64,000 nucleotides of DNA, taken from assembly GCF_024707545.1 (NCBI RefSeq), contig NZ_CP062229.1, positions 4,941,501 to 5,005,500 on the forward strand, in the 5' to 3' direction. The stretch is from Mesorhizobium onobrychidis. GTDB taxonomy: Bacteria > Pseudomonadota > Alphaproteobacteria > Rhizobiales > Rhizobiaceae. Positions 1-13,294 of this stretch are shown here, in pieces. A program made the translations under genes and the position numbers. Numbering within the stretch: the first letter of the stretch is position 1; each line of letters begins with the position of its first letter. A model generated the notes under the pieces. That model did no database searches and was not told the origin of the DNA. It worked only from the letters and a program-made list of their open reading frames with translations.

Positions 1-987
1 CGATCGTTTGCCCAATATGGCGAGCGGATGGTCGCGGCTGGTGCGGAACAGGTTCGAGACAGAAGGAAACGCCACAATCAGGTAGCTCACCGCCAGGATG
101 TGCAGCAGCCTCGGCAACGACAGAAACGTCTTGTCGAAGCCGGTCAGCACCACGGGCAGGTTCAGCCACGACACGTGCCCCCATAGCGGGCTGTGCACCC
201 AGACCAATGCCGCCGCGACATAGACCGCCGCCGCGCCGACCAGCCAGCGATTGACCGGAATGGTGCCGCCGCGCCTGATATGCAGCATACTTGCCAGCCC
301 GATGTTGAAGAGGAACTGCCACGACAGCGGATTGAGGAACCAGAAGCCGGGCTCAGGATAATTCGGCGGGGCGATCTGGTAGATTCCGGCAACCAGCCAC
401 AGAGCTCCGGATAGGGCGAGCGCCGCCAAAGGCCTGTGGCTGATGAACAGCAGGAAGGTTGGCGCCATCAGCAGCAGCACCGCATAGACCGGCAGGATGT
501 TGTTGTAGCCGAGCTGATGGCCAAGCGTGACGATGCCGATCAGCGCTTGCTGCGGGTTCCTGATCAATGGCTCGATGTTGATCAGCGTCAGCATGTCCGG
601 CCGCTTCGCGAACACCGCCGCCGCGCAGAAGATGGCCAGCACCACCATCGTCGTGACAATGTGGGCGACATAGAGCACACCGGCGCGGCGCCACAATTTC
701 AGTGTCGCCATGAGCCGGTCTCCTGACTGGAATTTTGGGCCGTAGGCGAGCGCGACGGACATGCCGGAGATCAGCACGAAGGCCTCGGCAGCATCCGAAA
801 AGCCGAAATTCTTGTAGGTCAGGGTTTCGAAAACCGTGCCCGGGACATGGTCGACAAATATGATCAGCAGAGCGAGAGCGCGGAACACATCGATGCGCGT
901 ATCGCGTTCCGGGATACGCGTATCCGGGATACGCGTTGCGCGATCCGGGATACGCATGCCCCGATCCGGTGAAATTGGCGTGGTCAT
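1..987 (-). CDS. OpgC-family membrane acyltransferase, 3' end cut by window
   Basis: Translating the complement from the ATG at 987 gives an open frame of 329 codons that runs off the window edge. After a repetitive hydrophilic tail of about 30 residues it reads DVFRALALLIIFVDHVPG, then FGFSDAAEAFVLISGMSVAL, and continues as a polytopic membrane protein. This matches the OpgC family, inner-membrane proteins known for O-succinylating osmoregulated periplasmic glucans. An in-frame stop lies just upstream (1002-1000), and GAGG about 12 nt before the ATG can serve as ribosome binding site. The longer open frame over 353-1507 is a shadow in another frame. The same window encodes the cyclic glucan synthase and exporter, so the substrate may be that glucan; this is inference. 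Family assignment is fairly sure, substrate is not. Confidence 0.8.
   Translation of the reverse strand, partial: MTTPISPDRGMRIPDRATRIPDTRIPERDTRIDVFRALALLIIFVDHVPGTVFETLTYKNFGFSDAAEAFVLISGMSVALAYGPKFQSGDRLMATLKLWRRAGVLYVAHIVTTMVVLAIFCAAAVFAKRPDMLTLINIEPLIRNPQQALIGIVTLGHQLGYNNILPVYAVLLLMAPTFLLFISHRPLAALALSGALWLVAGIYQIAPPNYPEPGFWFLNPLSWQFLFNIGLASMLHIRRGGTIPVNRWLVGAAAVYVAAALVWVHSPLWGHVSWLNLPVVLTGFDKTFLSLPRLLHILAVSYLIVAFPSVSNLFRTSRDHPLAILGKRS
896..969 (-). repeat. Short degenerate tandem repeat in the opgC-like 5' coding region
   Basis: The unit is roughly CGCGTATCCCGGAT, with insertions and deletions, repeated four to five times. It encodes the pattern RIPD / TRIPD / TRIPE / TRID in the N-terminal tail, directly before the conserved DVFRAL motif. 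The reading frame survives the length differences between units. Confidence 0.7.
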
Positions 988-1192
988 CGATAAAAGGCCT
1001 CAAAGCTGGTTGTTCATGCCGGCGATCGATACGACCGCCCGGCGCACCGCATCGATTCCTCCCGCAGGAGCATATCGGCGAGGAAACGGACTGAAATGCG
1101 CCCGGTTCAATCAACTTTGAAGGAGCCCGAAAATATTCCGTTTTGAAGCCGGCAAATGAACAAAAGCGACGCGAAATCAAAAGGATGCAACT

Positions 1193-1864
1193 ATGGCCGA
1201 AAAACCTCCGGAAGACGGCTTTTTGCGGCGCGACCTGCCGTTTTTCTACCGCCTCTACAGACCAGCAGAACCAACCGGCGAATGCCTTTTTCTGCTGCAT
1301 GGATCCGGTGTCGACGAGACGACTCTGGTGGCGCTCGGGCAGCAAATCGCACCGCACGCGGTGCTGGTGGCGGTGCGTGGCCGTATCGCCCAGGAGGGCG
1401 GTTTCCGCTGGTTCAGACGGATCTCGCCGATACGCTTCGAACAGGGTAGCATCCGCAAAGAGGCGGACGCTTTCGCTGACTTCATCACGGAAGTTGCGAA
1501 ATGCCACGTCCTCGACCTCTCCCGGGCAATTTTTCTCGGCTATTCGAACGGCGCCAACGTGGTTTCAAGCGTGATGCTGCTGCATCCGCGGCTCATCGCC
1601 CGAGCAGCGTTGCTGCGGCCGATGCCCGTGCTGGACGAGGTGCCGCCGGCGGATCTCCGCAAGGCACGGGTGGCAATCATATCCGGCGCCGCCGACCTGA
1701 CCTACGGGCCCTTCGCACTCGCGCTGGTCGGACTGCTCAGCCGGCATGGTGCCGAGGTCGAGGCCCACACGATAGTCTCCGGCCATGAAATCGGCGATCG
1801 GGATGCTGAAATCATCAGGCAATGGCTGGCCGGCCCGGCAACCGCCATCGCGCAGGCAAATTGA
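1193..1864 (+). CDS. Alpha/beta hydrolase (phospholipase/carboxylesterase type)
   Basis: This 223-residue protein has the compact alpha/beta-hydrolase layout. The oxyanion region is FLLHGSGVDE near residue 40. The nucleophile elbow is GYSNGAN near residue 120, with Ser between Tyr and Asn. An Asp follows in ISGAADLTYG, and the catalytic His is in SGHEIGDRD near residue 197. The family holds small carboxylesterases and lysophospholipases; several relatives sit beside ring-cleaving dioxygenases, but none is here. AAGGA lies a few bases before the ATG. It is divergent from the opgC-like gene across about 200 bp. Substrate unknown. Confidence 0.8.
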   Translation: MAEKPPEDGFLRRDLPFFYRLYRPAEPTGECLFLLHGSGVDETTLVALGQQIAPHAVLVAVRGRIAQEGGFRWFRRISPIRFEQGSIRKEADAFADFITEVAKCHVLDLSRAIFLGYSNGANVVSSVMLLHPRLIARAALLRPMPVLDEVPPADLRKARVAIISGAADLTYGPFALALVGLLSRHGAEVEAHTIVSGHEIGDRDAEIIRQWLAGPATAIAQAN

Positions 1865-1876
1865 TGAGCCCGTCGC

Positions 1877-3265
1877 CTATGCCCGCCCCATCCGGTTCCA
1901 GGCATCCAGCCCGGCGATTTTGTAGGCTTCGGCCAGCGTCGGATAGTTGAAGGTGTTGTTGACGAAGAAATCGACGGTGCCACCGAGATTGATCACCGCC
2001 TGGCCGATATGGATCAGTTCGGTCGCACCCTCGCCGACGATATGCGCGCCGAGCAGCCGGCGCGTTTCGATCGAAAACAGAAGCTTCAGGAAGCCGGTGT
2101 TGACGCCCATGATATGGCCGCGCGAGGTTTCGCGGAAGCGCGCCACGCCGACCTCATACGCGCCGCCGCTCTCGCGCACCTGCTCCTCGGACTGGCCGAC
2201 GGTCGAGATTTCCGGCACTGCGTAGATGCCGTAGGGAAAGGTTTCCGGCGGCGGCGGCAAGGGCACGCCGAAGGCATGGCAGGCGGCCACCCTGCCCTGT
2301 TCCATCGAGGTGGAGGCGAGGCTCGGAAAGCCGATGACGTCACCGGCGGCATAGATGTTCGGCGCGCTGGTCCGGAAGGTCTGCGGATCGACCTTGATGC
2401 GGCCCCGGGAATCGGCCTCGATGCCGACCGCGTCCAGGCCGAGCGCGCCGACATTGCCGGTGCGCCCCGCGGCATAGAGCACCATCTCCGAGCGTATGGT
2501 GCGGCCGTCGGCAAGCGTCACCTCGGCGTAGTCGGGTTTCGAGGCGATCTCCTTGATCGCACTGCCGAGCCGGATCGTCATGCCGCGATCGCGCATCTGA
2601 TGGATGAAATCGTCGACGATCTCGCGGTCGACGAAATCGAGGATGGTGTTGCGCGGCTCGACCAGCGTCACCGGCACGTCGAGCGCCGAAAAGATCGTCG
2701 CGTACTCGACGCCGATGACGCCGGCGCCGATCACCGTCAATGTCCGCGGCAGGCGCTCGAGTTCCAGCATCTCGTCGCTGTCGAAGACACGGACCTTGTC
2801 GAAAGGCACGTCGCGGGGGCGGTGCGGGCGGGTGCCGACCGCGATCAGCGCATGCGCGAAACCGACCTCGCTATAATCCCCTGTGTCCGTCGTCAGGCTG
2901 GCTCTGTTGGGACCGAGAAACTTGACCGCGGCGCGCGCGCTCTTGACCGTGTTGCGCATGAACTGGTGCTGCAGCACCTCGACCTCGTGATCGAGCGTCT
3001 TGTGCAGGCGCTCGATCAGATCGCCGACCGAAATGTCCTGCTTGACCCGGTAGCCGCGCCCGTAGAAGCCGCGCTCGCGCCAGCCGGAGAGGTTGAGCAC
3101 AGTTTCCCGCAGCGTCTTCGACGGGATGGTGCCGGTGTGCACGGAAACACCGCCAAGGCGCCGGCCCCTGTCGACCACCAGCACGGATTTGCCAAGCTTG
3201 GCCGACTGCACCGCGGCGCGGCGCCCGGAAGGCCCGCTGCCGATGACCAGCATGTCGTAGTCCAT
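1877..3265 (-). CDS. sthA: Soluble pyridine nucleotide transhydrogenase (Si-specific)
   Basis: This 462-residue flavoprotein has the fold of the pyridine nucleotide-disulfide oxidoreductases. The FAD-binding GSGPSGRRAA is at residues 8-17, and the NAD(P)-binding GAGVIGVEYA is near residue 180. The place of the redox-active CxxxxC of lipoamide dehydrogenases is taken by GTIPSKTLRE, without cysteines, which is the hallmark of SthA. The second FAD contact is YAAGDVIGFPSLA near 310. The enzyme re-balances NADPH and NADH in the cytosol. Length is normal for the family (about 465). It converges with the hydrolase gene, leaving a 12-bp gap. Confidence 0.95.
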   Translation of the reverse strand: MDYDMLVIGSGPSGRRAAVQSAKLGKSVLVVDRGRRLGGVSVHTGTIPSKTLRETVLNLSGWRERGFYGRGYRVKQDISVGDLIERLHKTLDHEVEVLQHQFMRNTVKSARAAVKFLGPNRASLTTDTGDYSEVGFAHALIAVGTRPHRPRDVPFDKVRVFDSDEMLELERLPRTLTVIGAGVIGVEYATIFSALDVPVTLVEPRNTILDFVDREIVDDFIHQMRDRGMTIRLGSAIKEIASKPDYAEVTLADGRTIRSEMVLYAAGRTGNVGALGLDAVGIEADSRGRIKVDPQTFRTSAPNIYAAGDVIGFPSLASTSMEQGRVAACHAFGVPLPPPPETFPYGIYAVPEISTVGQSEEQVRESGGAYEVGVARFRETSRGHIMGVNTGFLKLLFSIETRRLLGAHIVGEGATELIHIGQAVINLGGTVDFFVNNTFNYPTLAEAYKIAGLDAWNRMGRA

Positions 3266-3469
3266 GTCGCCCCGTCCCTCGCCTGCGCTTTGTTGCGTTG
3301 CAGCAAACTAACGTCATCCGTGCTGCAAATTCAACCGATCCGGCCAAGTTCGGCGCCTGCCTCCAGTCGCATGCCGAAAACGGCTCAATCTTGATTCCGT
3401 CGCAAGACTTCACCATTTCAACATCAGGCGGCCCGCACCTTATCCCGGGCCTGATTACGAGGAAAAGAC

Positions 3470-3940
3470 ATGAACGCGCGCGTTCTCGACGGCGAAATCA
3501 TCACCTCCAGGCTCGATGATATCAGGGCCTATGACGGCGTGCGCACGCGGCGTGTCCTCGCCTTCATCATCGATTATTGCATCGTCGCGCTGCTCACCAT
3601 TCCGTTCGCGATCCTGGTGTTCTTCCTCGGGATTCTGACACTCGGCCTCGGCTGGATGCTGTTTTCCGTCCTCGTGCCGGCTGTCGCCATACTCTACATC
3701 TGGAACACGCTCGGCAGCGCCGACCAGGCCACGACCGGCATGAAGATGATGGGGATCCGGCTCGACCGTCTGGACGGCACCCGTATCGACGGGCTGACGG
3801 CGGTGGTGCACTCGGTGCTGTTTTGGGCGGGCAACGTCATCCTGACGCCGCTGGTCCTTCTGGTGTCGCTGTTTGCCGACCGCAAGCGCACGCTGCATGA
3901 CCTGCTGCTGGGCACGGTGGTCAGCCGCAGTGACCGCTGA
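3470..3940 (+). CDS. RDD-family membrane protein
   Basis: The product has 156 residues. It opens with a hydrophilic stretch, then TRRVLAFIIDY, the R-D motif that names the RDD family, and has about three hydrophobic segments (near residues 30-55, 60-80, 110-135). The C-terminus LLGTVVSRSDR ends in a short charged tail. RDD proteins are small inner-membrane proteins, some of which act in Na+/H+ exchange; most are uncharacterised. A second, longer RDD protein is at 44989-45855. The start is the ATG at 3470, preceded by GAGGAAAAG. Confidence 0.8.
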   Translation: MNARVLDGEIITSRLDDIRAYDGVRTRRVLAFIIDYCIVALLTIPFAILVFFLGILTLGLGWMLFSVLVPAVAILYIWNTLGSADQATTGMKMMGIRLDRLDGTRIDGLTAVVHSVLFWAGNVILTPLVLLVSLFADRKRTLHDLLLGTVVSRSDR

Positions 3941-4076
3941 GACAGCTTTTCACGAGTCCCGCGAGCTTTTGTGTGCAAAGTGAAGGCATCCGACGCCCAC
4001 GCTTTCACAATCCTGTTGAATTTTTCGCCGTGCGCGACAAAGGTATGATGATTCGCAGGAGTGTTTCCAAGGTTCG

Positions 4077-4841
4077 ATGACGCACCATCCTACCCAGTCG
4101 CCGCAGTTCTTCCTGACCGCGCCGTCGCCGTGCCCGTATCTTGAGGGCCAGTTCGAACGCAAGGTGTTCACGCATCTGGTCGGCGACAAGGCGCCGGAGA
4201 TGAACGATCTGTTGACGCAAGGCGGCTTCCGGCGATCGCAGAACATCGCCTACCGGCCGGCCTGCGAGACCTGCCGCGCCTGCGTTTCGGTGCGCATCCT
4301 GGCCCAGGAATTCACCGCCAGCCGCAACATGAGGCGGGTGATACAGCACAACTCAGACCTGATCGGCGCGATGCACGACGCGCAACCGTCCACCGAGCAG
4401 TATTCGCTGTTTCGCAGTTATCTCGATGCCCGCCACCGCCGCGGCGGCATGTCCGACATGACGGTGCTCGACTACGCCATGATGGTCGAAGACACGCATG
4501 TCGACACCAAGGTCATCGAGTACCGGCGCCGCGGCCCCGACAGCTTCATCACCGGCAAGGGCCAGGGCGAGCTGATCGCGGTGGCGCTCACCGACAAGAT
4601 GGCCGACGGTCTGTCGATGGTGTATTCCTACTTCAATCCGGACTTCGAGGACCGCTCGCCTGGCACCTTCATGATCCTCGACCACATCGCCCGCGCCAGG
4701 GCGATGGGCTTGCCCCATGTCTATCTCGGCTACTGGGTCAACGGCTCGCGCAAGATGAACTATAAGATGCGCTTCATGCCGCAGGAGCATCTCGGCCCGA
4801 AAGGCTGGGAACGCTACGACCACGAAGCGGTTTCGCGCTGA
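4077..4841 (+). CDS. bpt: Aspartate/glutamate leucyltransferase (N-end rule)
   Basis: The 254-residue protein carries the signature of the bacterial arginyl/leucyl-tRNA--protein transferases: PCPYLEG near residue 18, [20 protein letters not shown] near 55-73 with clustered cysteines, and [16 protein letters not shown] near 215. Bpt transfers leucine from Leu-tRNA to proteins with N-terminal Asp or Glu, marking them for ClpS/ClpAP. AAGG lies about 6 nt before the ATG. The gene stands alone, 136 bp after the RDD gene. Confidence 0.93.
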   Translation: MTHHPTQSPQFFLTAPSPCPYLEGQFERKVFTHLVGDKAPEMNDLLTQGGFRRSQNIAYRPACETCRACVSVRILAQEFTASRNMRRVIQHNSDLIGAMHDAQPSTEQYSLFRSYLDARHRRGGMSDMTVLDYAMMVEDTHVDTKVIEYRRRGPDSFITGKGQGELIAVALTDKMADGLSMVYSYFNPDFEDRSPGTFMILDHIARARAMGLPHVYLGYWVNGSRKMNYKMRFMPQEHLGPKGWERYDHEAVSR

Positions 4842-4961
4842 ATAGTTTTTCCAAAATCCAATCTTAGACTGTTTCCAGGGAGCGCCTGCTGGCCTTTCCG
4901 CTTGGCGGGAGAGTGTGCAATAGCGCGGCTGGCCGCCTCCAAATTCATTGCGAGAACTGCC

Positions 4962-5858
4962 ATGTCGTCCCACAACGATCATCAAAAAGGCCTTCTCATC
5001 ACCGCCATTGGCGGGCTGACGCTGACCATCGACATTCCACTGATCCGGCTCGCCGACGGCGGCGCATGGACGATCCTCCTGCTGCGCACCGGCACCACCT
5101 TGGCCGCGGCGCTGATCATCTGGGCTGTCTGGCGCTCGCTGAGCAGGAACGCGCCGCAGCTCATCCCCGGCTGGTCGGGGCTCGTTGTCGCCATATGCTA
5201 CGGGCTGACCTCGGTCACCTTCGTCACCAGCATCTATTACACCACGACCGCCAATCTGGTCTTCATCCTGGCCTTCAACACCGTGTTCGCGGCACTGCTG
5301 TCCTGGCTGTTCCTGAAGGAGCGGCCGCGACTGGTTACGGTGGTCGCGATGCTGGCCATGATCGTCGGCGTCGCGATCATCGTCGGCGATTCGATCGGCA
5401 CCGGGCACCTGTTCGGCGATCTTATGGCGCTGTGCTCGGCTTTCTTCATCGCGCTGGCCATCACCATCTCGCGTGCCAGCGGCAAGGACATGGGGTTCAC
5501 ATCGCTGATCGGCGTGATCCTGCCGCTGGCCGTCGCGGTGTTCATGGTCTCAGGCGAAGGGCTTCAGGTGAACGCGCCGTGGTGGATCATCTTCAACGGC
5601 GCCGTCATCATGCCGATCTCGTTCTTCTGCCTCGCCAACGGGCCGAAATATATTTCGGGACCGGAAGTGGCGATGTTCTATCTGCTTGAAACCGTGCTGG
5701 CGCCCGTCTGGATGTGGATGATCTTTGCCGAAACACCGTCGCGCAACAGCCTGATCGGCGGCGCGATCCTGATCGTCACGCTGGTCGCCCATTCGCTGTG
5801 GCAGCTGCATGAGGGGCGCAAGCGCCGCGCAACCCTTGCGGTCCGTCACCCGGCCTGA
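4962..5858 (+). CDS. DMT-superfamily (EamA) permease
   Basis: From the ATG at 4962 (MSSHNDHQKG) the product has 298 residues with about ten hydrophobic segments in two EamA repeats. An in-frame ATG 60 bp upstream exists, but the residues between are not membrane-like and no better ribosome site is seen. Typical EamA features are the conserved LLRTGTTLAAALI near the first repeat, WLFLKERPR after helix 4, and a second-half helix ending in APVWMWMIFAETPS. Such permeases export or import small metabolites; the substrate cannot be told. Its 3' end overlaps the convergent AI-2E gene by 13 bp. Confidence 0.82.
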   Translation: MSSHNDHQKGLLITAIGGLTLTIDIPLIRLADGGAWTILLLRTGTTLAAALIIWAVWRSLSRNAPQLIPGWSGLVVAICYGLTSVTFVTSIYYTTTANLVFILAFNTVFAALLSWLFLKERPRLVTVVAMLAMIVGVAIIVGDSIGTGHLFGDLMALCSAFFIALAITISRASGKDMGFTSLIGVILPLAVAVFMVSGEGLQVNAPWWIIFNGAVIMPISFFCLANGPKYISGPEVAMFYLLETVLAPVWMWMIFAETPSRNSLIGGAILIVTLVAHSLWQLHEGRKRRATLAVRHPA

Positions 5859-7054
5859 GACTTCTTCTCGGCAACGATTTCGATTTGCGGCGGCGCCCCC
5901 TCCAGCTCCACCGGTGCTGCGGGGGCAAGTTCGTCGGCCAATTCCACCTCGCGCAGCCATTCGCGCCATATCGCGACCAGCAATGCCATCAGCACCGGGC
6001 CGATGAACAGGCCGAGAAAGCCCATCGTCTTGACGCCGCCGATCAGGCCGAAAAAGGTCGGCAGGAACGGCAGCTTTATCGGGCCGCCGACCAGTTTCGG
6101 GCGCAATGTCTTGTCGACGATGAACAGTTCGACAGCCCCCCAGATGAACAGCGCCAACCCGGCCATCGGCGAGCCGCTGGCGGCGAGATAGATCGAAACA
6201 AGCGTGAAGGACAGCGGTGCGCCGCCAGGGATCAGCGCCATGATGCCGGTCAGGGCGCCGAGCGTCACAGGCGACGGCACGCCGGCCAGCCAGTAGGCCA
6301 CGCCCAGCACCACCCCCTCGCCGATGGCGATAATGGTCATGCCGGTTACCGTCGAGGAAATCGTCGCCGGCACGACGCGTGAAATCCGCTCCCACCTGGT
6401 CGGCAGGATGCGTTCGCCGAGACGGTCGACCTGCCCGGCAAAATGCTCACCGTCGCGATAGGCAAAGAACAGCGCGATCATCATGAACAGCAGCGCCAGC
6501 AGAAGGCCGAAGGCGCTGCCGCCGGCGGCCAGCACGCCGCGATAGATGCTGCCGATGTTGGCGCCGCTGATCAGCTGGATCAGTTCGCCGATGCCGCCGG
6601 GATGGCCGAGATTGCGCGTCCACTGCTCGTTCAGCCAGTCGCCGACCACGGGCAGCGTGGCGATCCAGTGCGGCGTCACCGCGCCTTCGCGGTTGGTCTC
6701 GATCGCCCAGCCGACCCATTCGCGGACTTCGTTGCTGGCGTAGGCGCCGGCGAGCGCGATCGGCACCACCAGGAAGGTGAGAATGAACAGGATCGCCAAC
6801 GTCGCGGCGATCGTGCGGTTGCCGCCGACAGCAGCGAGCAGCCGCCGATAGAGCGGCCAGCTGGCAAAGGCGATGACCAGAGCGGCCAGCACCGGGACCA
6901 GGAAACCATGAAAGAAATAGACCCCGGCGGCAACGATCAGCACCAGGAGCCAGCGCGCCGCCGACAGCGGTGGAATGACGGCGGATCTGACCGGCGTCGA
7001 CAGGCCGAACAAGCGCTGCTGCCCTTCCGGTTTCTTAATCCTGGGTTCTTTCAA
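5846..7054 (-). CDS. AI-2E family transporter (PerM/TqsA-like membrane protein)
   Basis: The protein has 402 residues and about seven to eight transmembrane segments. The middle part (residues 60-110) resembles the SWPLYRRLLAAVGGNRTIAA region of the family, and the C-terminal half carries VLGVAYWLAGVPSPVTLGAL and LIPGGAPLSF followed by DKTLRPKLVGG. Family members include TqsA (AI-2 export) and Na+/H+ antiporters, so the name should not be read as proof of quorum-sensing transport. The C-terminal 40 residues are acidic and alanine/proline rich. Confidence 0.82.
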   Translation of the reverse strand: MKEPRIKKPEGQQRLFGLSTPVRSAVIPPLSAARWLLVLIVAAGVYFFHGFLVPVLAALVIAFASWPLYRRLLAAVGGNRTIAATLAILFILTFLVVPIALAGAYASNEVREWVGWAIETNREGAVTPHWIATLPVVGDWLNEQWTRNLGHPGGIGELIQLISGANIGSIYRGVLAAGGSAFGLLLALLFMMIALFFAYRDGEHFAGQVDRLGERILPTRWERISRVVPATISSTVTGMTIIAIGEGVVLGVAYWLAGVPSPVTLGALTGIMALIPGGAPLSFTLVSIYLAASGSPMAGLALFIWGAVELFIVDKTLRPKLVGGPIKLPFLPTFFGLIGGVKTMGFLGLFIGPVLMALLVAIWREWLREVELADELAPAAPVELEGAPPQIEIVAEKKSQAG

Positions 7055-7160
7055 ATGCCCATTTCTCCCAAAGGCGTGTGTCGCTGCCTTATGTAGCGGT
7101 GCTTATGCACCATGATAGTGCAGCAATCGTGACGACATTCCAAATGTTTGCACGGAGGCG

Positions 7161-7320
7161 CTAATCTCCCCCCTTGATGAGGGGGAGATGGCCGGCAGGC
7201 CAGAGGGGGTCGCCGAGCATGAAGCTCCAGCCTCCTCTGTCCGCAATAAGAGGTCGCGTCTGAACGTTCCGACCCCCTCTGTCGCCTTCGGCGACATCTC
7301 CCCCTCAAGGGGGAGATTAG
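7161..7320. repeat. Palindromic intergenic element, family A (copy 1)
   Basis: The outer arms are inverted copies: CTAATCTCCCCCCTTGA at the left and TCAAGGGGGAGATTAG at the right. Inside them, GGCCGGCAGGCCAGAGGGGGTC faces GACCCCCTCTGTCGCC-type sequence. The middle is unrelated spacer. It fills the gap between the 5' end of the AI-2E gene and the 3' end of parC, three bases before the parC stop. Confidence 0.8.
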
Positions 7321-7323
7321 CAA

Positions 7324-9576
<2,253 letters not shown>

Positions 9577-9845
9577 GGGCTGGGACTAGCCGAGCGGGTG
9601 ATTCGCGGCAAGAGGCGCTTGAATGCGCCACCCCTTCCGCAACACGAACTGGGACGCACTGCTGCGCCGACCAACATCAATCGGTTACATCCCGGCTATA
9701 TGGCAATGGATCGGATTTGCCTTTCGCCGTGGTTTTCGACCATTGTGCGGGAGAACGCCTTTTTCCCGTCCAGTTCGTCACGGAAAGGGTGACGGCGCAG
9801 AGAATTGAAAAGACAATCTTCAGGACAACTCTCAGGGGACTCGCG

Positions 9846-11036
9846 ATGACGATCAGACGCTCGACACTCAACAAACTCGCTTTTTCGACCTTCCTGCTGA
9901 CGCTGCCGCTGAACACGGCCTTCGCTCAGAATGCGGCGGTCGCCGACCGGCTGAAGGCGGCTCTCGCCGCCCAGGGCGTCGACATCTCCTGGACCGGGGT
10001 GACGGGCGATGCCTCCAGCATGGTACTGCAAGGCGTGGCCTTCAAACCGGCGGCCGAAAAGGAAGCGCTCAAGATCGGCGACATCAAACTCGAAGGCGTG
10101 ACCGAAGCCGATGGCGGTTATGAAATCGAAACCGTCTCGACTTCGGCGTTCCAGCACAGCGAAGACGGCGTCACGCTCGACCTCAGCCCCTTCGTCATTC
10201 ACGACATGACGGTTCCCGCCGACGGCGCCACAGGCCCGCTGGGCTCGCTGATGATGTACAAGTCAGCCGAACTCGACAACATGACGGTCAAGGTCGCCGA
10301 CAAGACCGCCTTCTCGATGGAGGGGCTCGCCATCGAAATCACCCCGCCGGCCGACGGCAAGGCGATGGAGTTTTCCGGCACCACAGACAAGTTCAATGCC
10401 GACCTGACGCTGGTCGAGGACCCGAAGTCCAAGGACGTGATCAACGCGCTCGGTTACCAGAACATCACCGGGAACCTTGAAATGGCGGGCACCTGGCAGC
10501 CTGCGGACGGCAAGATGGAGCTGTCGAAATACGACATCTCCGTCGACAATGCCGGAACGCTCGGCATGACCTTCGGTCTCGGCGGCTACACGCTTGACGT
10601 CATCAAGTCGCTGCAGGAGATGCAGAAGAAGATGGCGGCTCAGCCCGAAGGCGCCGACAATTCGGCGCAAGGCATGGCCATGCTCGGCATCCTGCAGCAG
10701 CTTTCGTTCAACGGCGCTTCGATCCGCTTCGACGACGATTCACTGACCAACAAGGTGCTGGACTATGTCGGCAAGCAGCAAGGCATGTCCGGCAAGGACA
10801 TCGCCAACCAGGCCAAGGCGATCGTGCCTTTCGGCATGGCGCAGCTCAACAATCCCGAATTGACGGCGCAGGTATCGGCGGCGGTCGGCAAATTTCTCGA
10901 CGATCCGCAAAGCCTCGAAATCTTGGCCGAGCCGCCGGCGGCAGTGCCGTTCGCGCTGATCATGGCAGGCGCCATGTCCAACCCGCTCGACCTGCCGAAG
11001 ACGCTTGGCGTGACGGTCAAGGCGAACGAGGACTGA
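9846..11036 (+). CDS. Exported protein of unknown function
   Basis: The start at 9846 is supported by AGGGGA nine bases upstream; the open frame extends further but without such a site. The 396-residue product starts with basic residues, a hydrophobic core (LAFSTFLLTLPL) and an AFAQ cleavage site near residue 27, so it should be periplasmic. The mature part is rich in Asp, Ala and Gly, has alternating beta-like repeats such as MVLQGVAF and KIGDIKLEGV, and no cysteines or catalytic motif that I recognise. This pattern is common in long rhizobial periplasmic proteins without assigned function. The gene stands alone, divergent from parC across about 270 bp and convergent with aspS. Confidence 0.75.
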   Translation: MTIRRSTLNKLAFSTFLLTLPLNTAFAQNAAVADRLKAALAAQGVDISWTGVTGDASSMVLQGVAFKPAAEKEALKIGDIKLEGVTEADGGYEIETVSTSAFQHSEDGVTLDLSPFVIHDMTVPADGATGPLGSLMMYKSAELDNMTVKVADKTAFSMEGLAIEITPPADGKAMEFSGTTDKFNADLTLVEDPKSKDVINALGYQNITGNLEMAGTWQPADGKMELSKYDISVDNAGTLGMTFGLGGYTLDVIKSLQEMQKKMAAQPEGADNSAQGMAMLGILQQLSFNGASIRFDDDSLTNKVLDYVGKQQGMSGKDIANQAKAIVPFGMAQLNNPELTAQVSAAVGKFLDDPQSLEILAEPPAAVPFALIMAGAMSNPLDLPKTLGVTVKANED

Positions 11037-11086
11037 CCGGCACTTCTCTGGCCGGTTTTGCAAGAGGCACTTGCATTGGAAGTGTC

Positions 11087-11269
11087 AGCGCCGCCCCTCA
11101 TCCGCCTGCCGGCACCTTCTCCCCGTATAGTGACGGGGAGAAGGGAAATGGCCGCGACCTTGGCGCCCATTTTTGCAACGCTGGCAGCTGGCGAAATCAT
11201 TCGTGACAGTGTCTTTCTCCCCGTCACTATACGGGGAGAAATGCCCGGCAGGGCAATGAGGGGCAGCGC
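11087..11269. repeat. Palindromic intergenic element, family C
   Basis: Two 26-bp sequences, 11117-11142 and 11215-11240, are perfect inverted copies of each other; each contains TTCTCCCCGT...ACGGGGAGAA and is itself nearly palindromic. Outside them, GCGCCGCCCCTCAT faces ATGAGGGGCAGCGC. The element sits between the convergent ends of the exported-protein gene and aspS, where a transcript from either side could fold into a long hairpin. Confidence 0.82.
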
Positions 11270-11305
11270 AAACCGACAGCGTTTAGAATCGCTTGCGGGA
11301 GGTTT

Positions 11306-13102
<1,797 letters not shown>

Positions 13103-13162
13103 TGGTAAGTCCGGATGTTGATTGCGGCCAAGGCATGATGGCCCGGCCCGAAAATTTGCGCG

Positions 13163-13191
13163 AAAAGCACATGAGAGGCCGCCTTTGTCAA
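13163..13191 (-). promoter_or_regulatory. Possible aspS promoter
   Basis: The complement has CCTTGACA, a good alphaproteobacterial -35 box (TTGACA at 13191-13186). With 17 bp spacing the -10 position reads GCTTTT, which is weak. It lies about 60-85 bp before the aspS start. Confidence 0.35.
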
Positions 13192-13294
13192 GGCAGGCGG
13201 CGCTCGGGCAGCATCTCGGTTTGAACTTCGGCTTCGATCCTACGCGGTCATCTCTAGGAACAAGCCGTGATCCAACATCAACCGTCCATGGCGG

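Noticed and set aside
353..1507. A 384-codon open frame across the opgC-like gene and the alpha/beta hydrolase
   Set aside because: Only its frame-shifted part covers the OpgC region; the true OpgC reading lies in another frame from 987, and the rest is antisense to the hydrolase.
2009..3394. A 461-codon open frame antisense to sthA
   Set aside because: sthA has all family motifs in the other direction; the antisense translation has no motif and no ribosome site.
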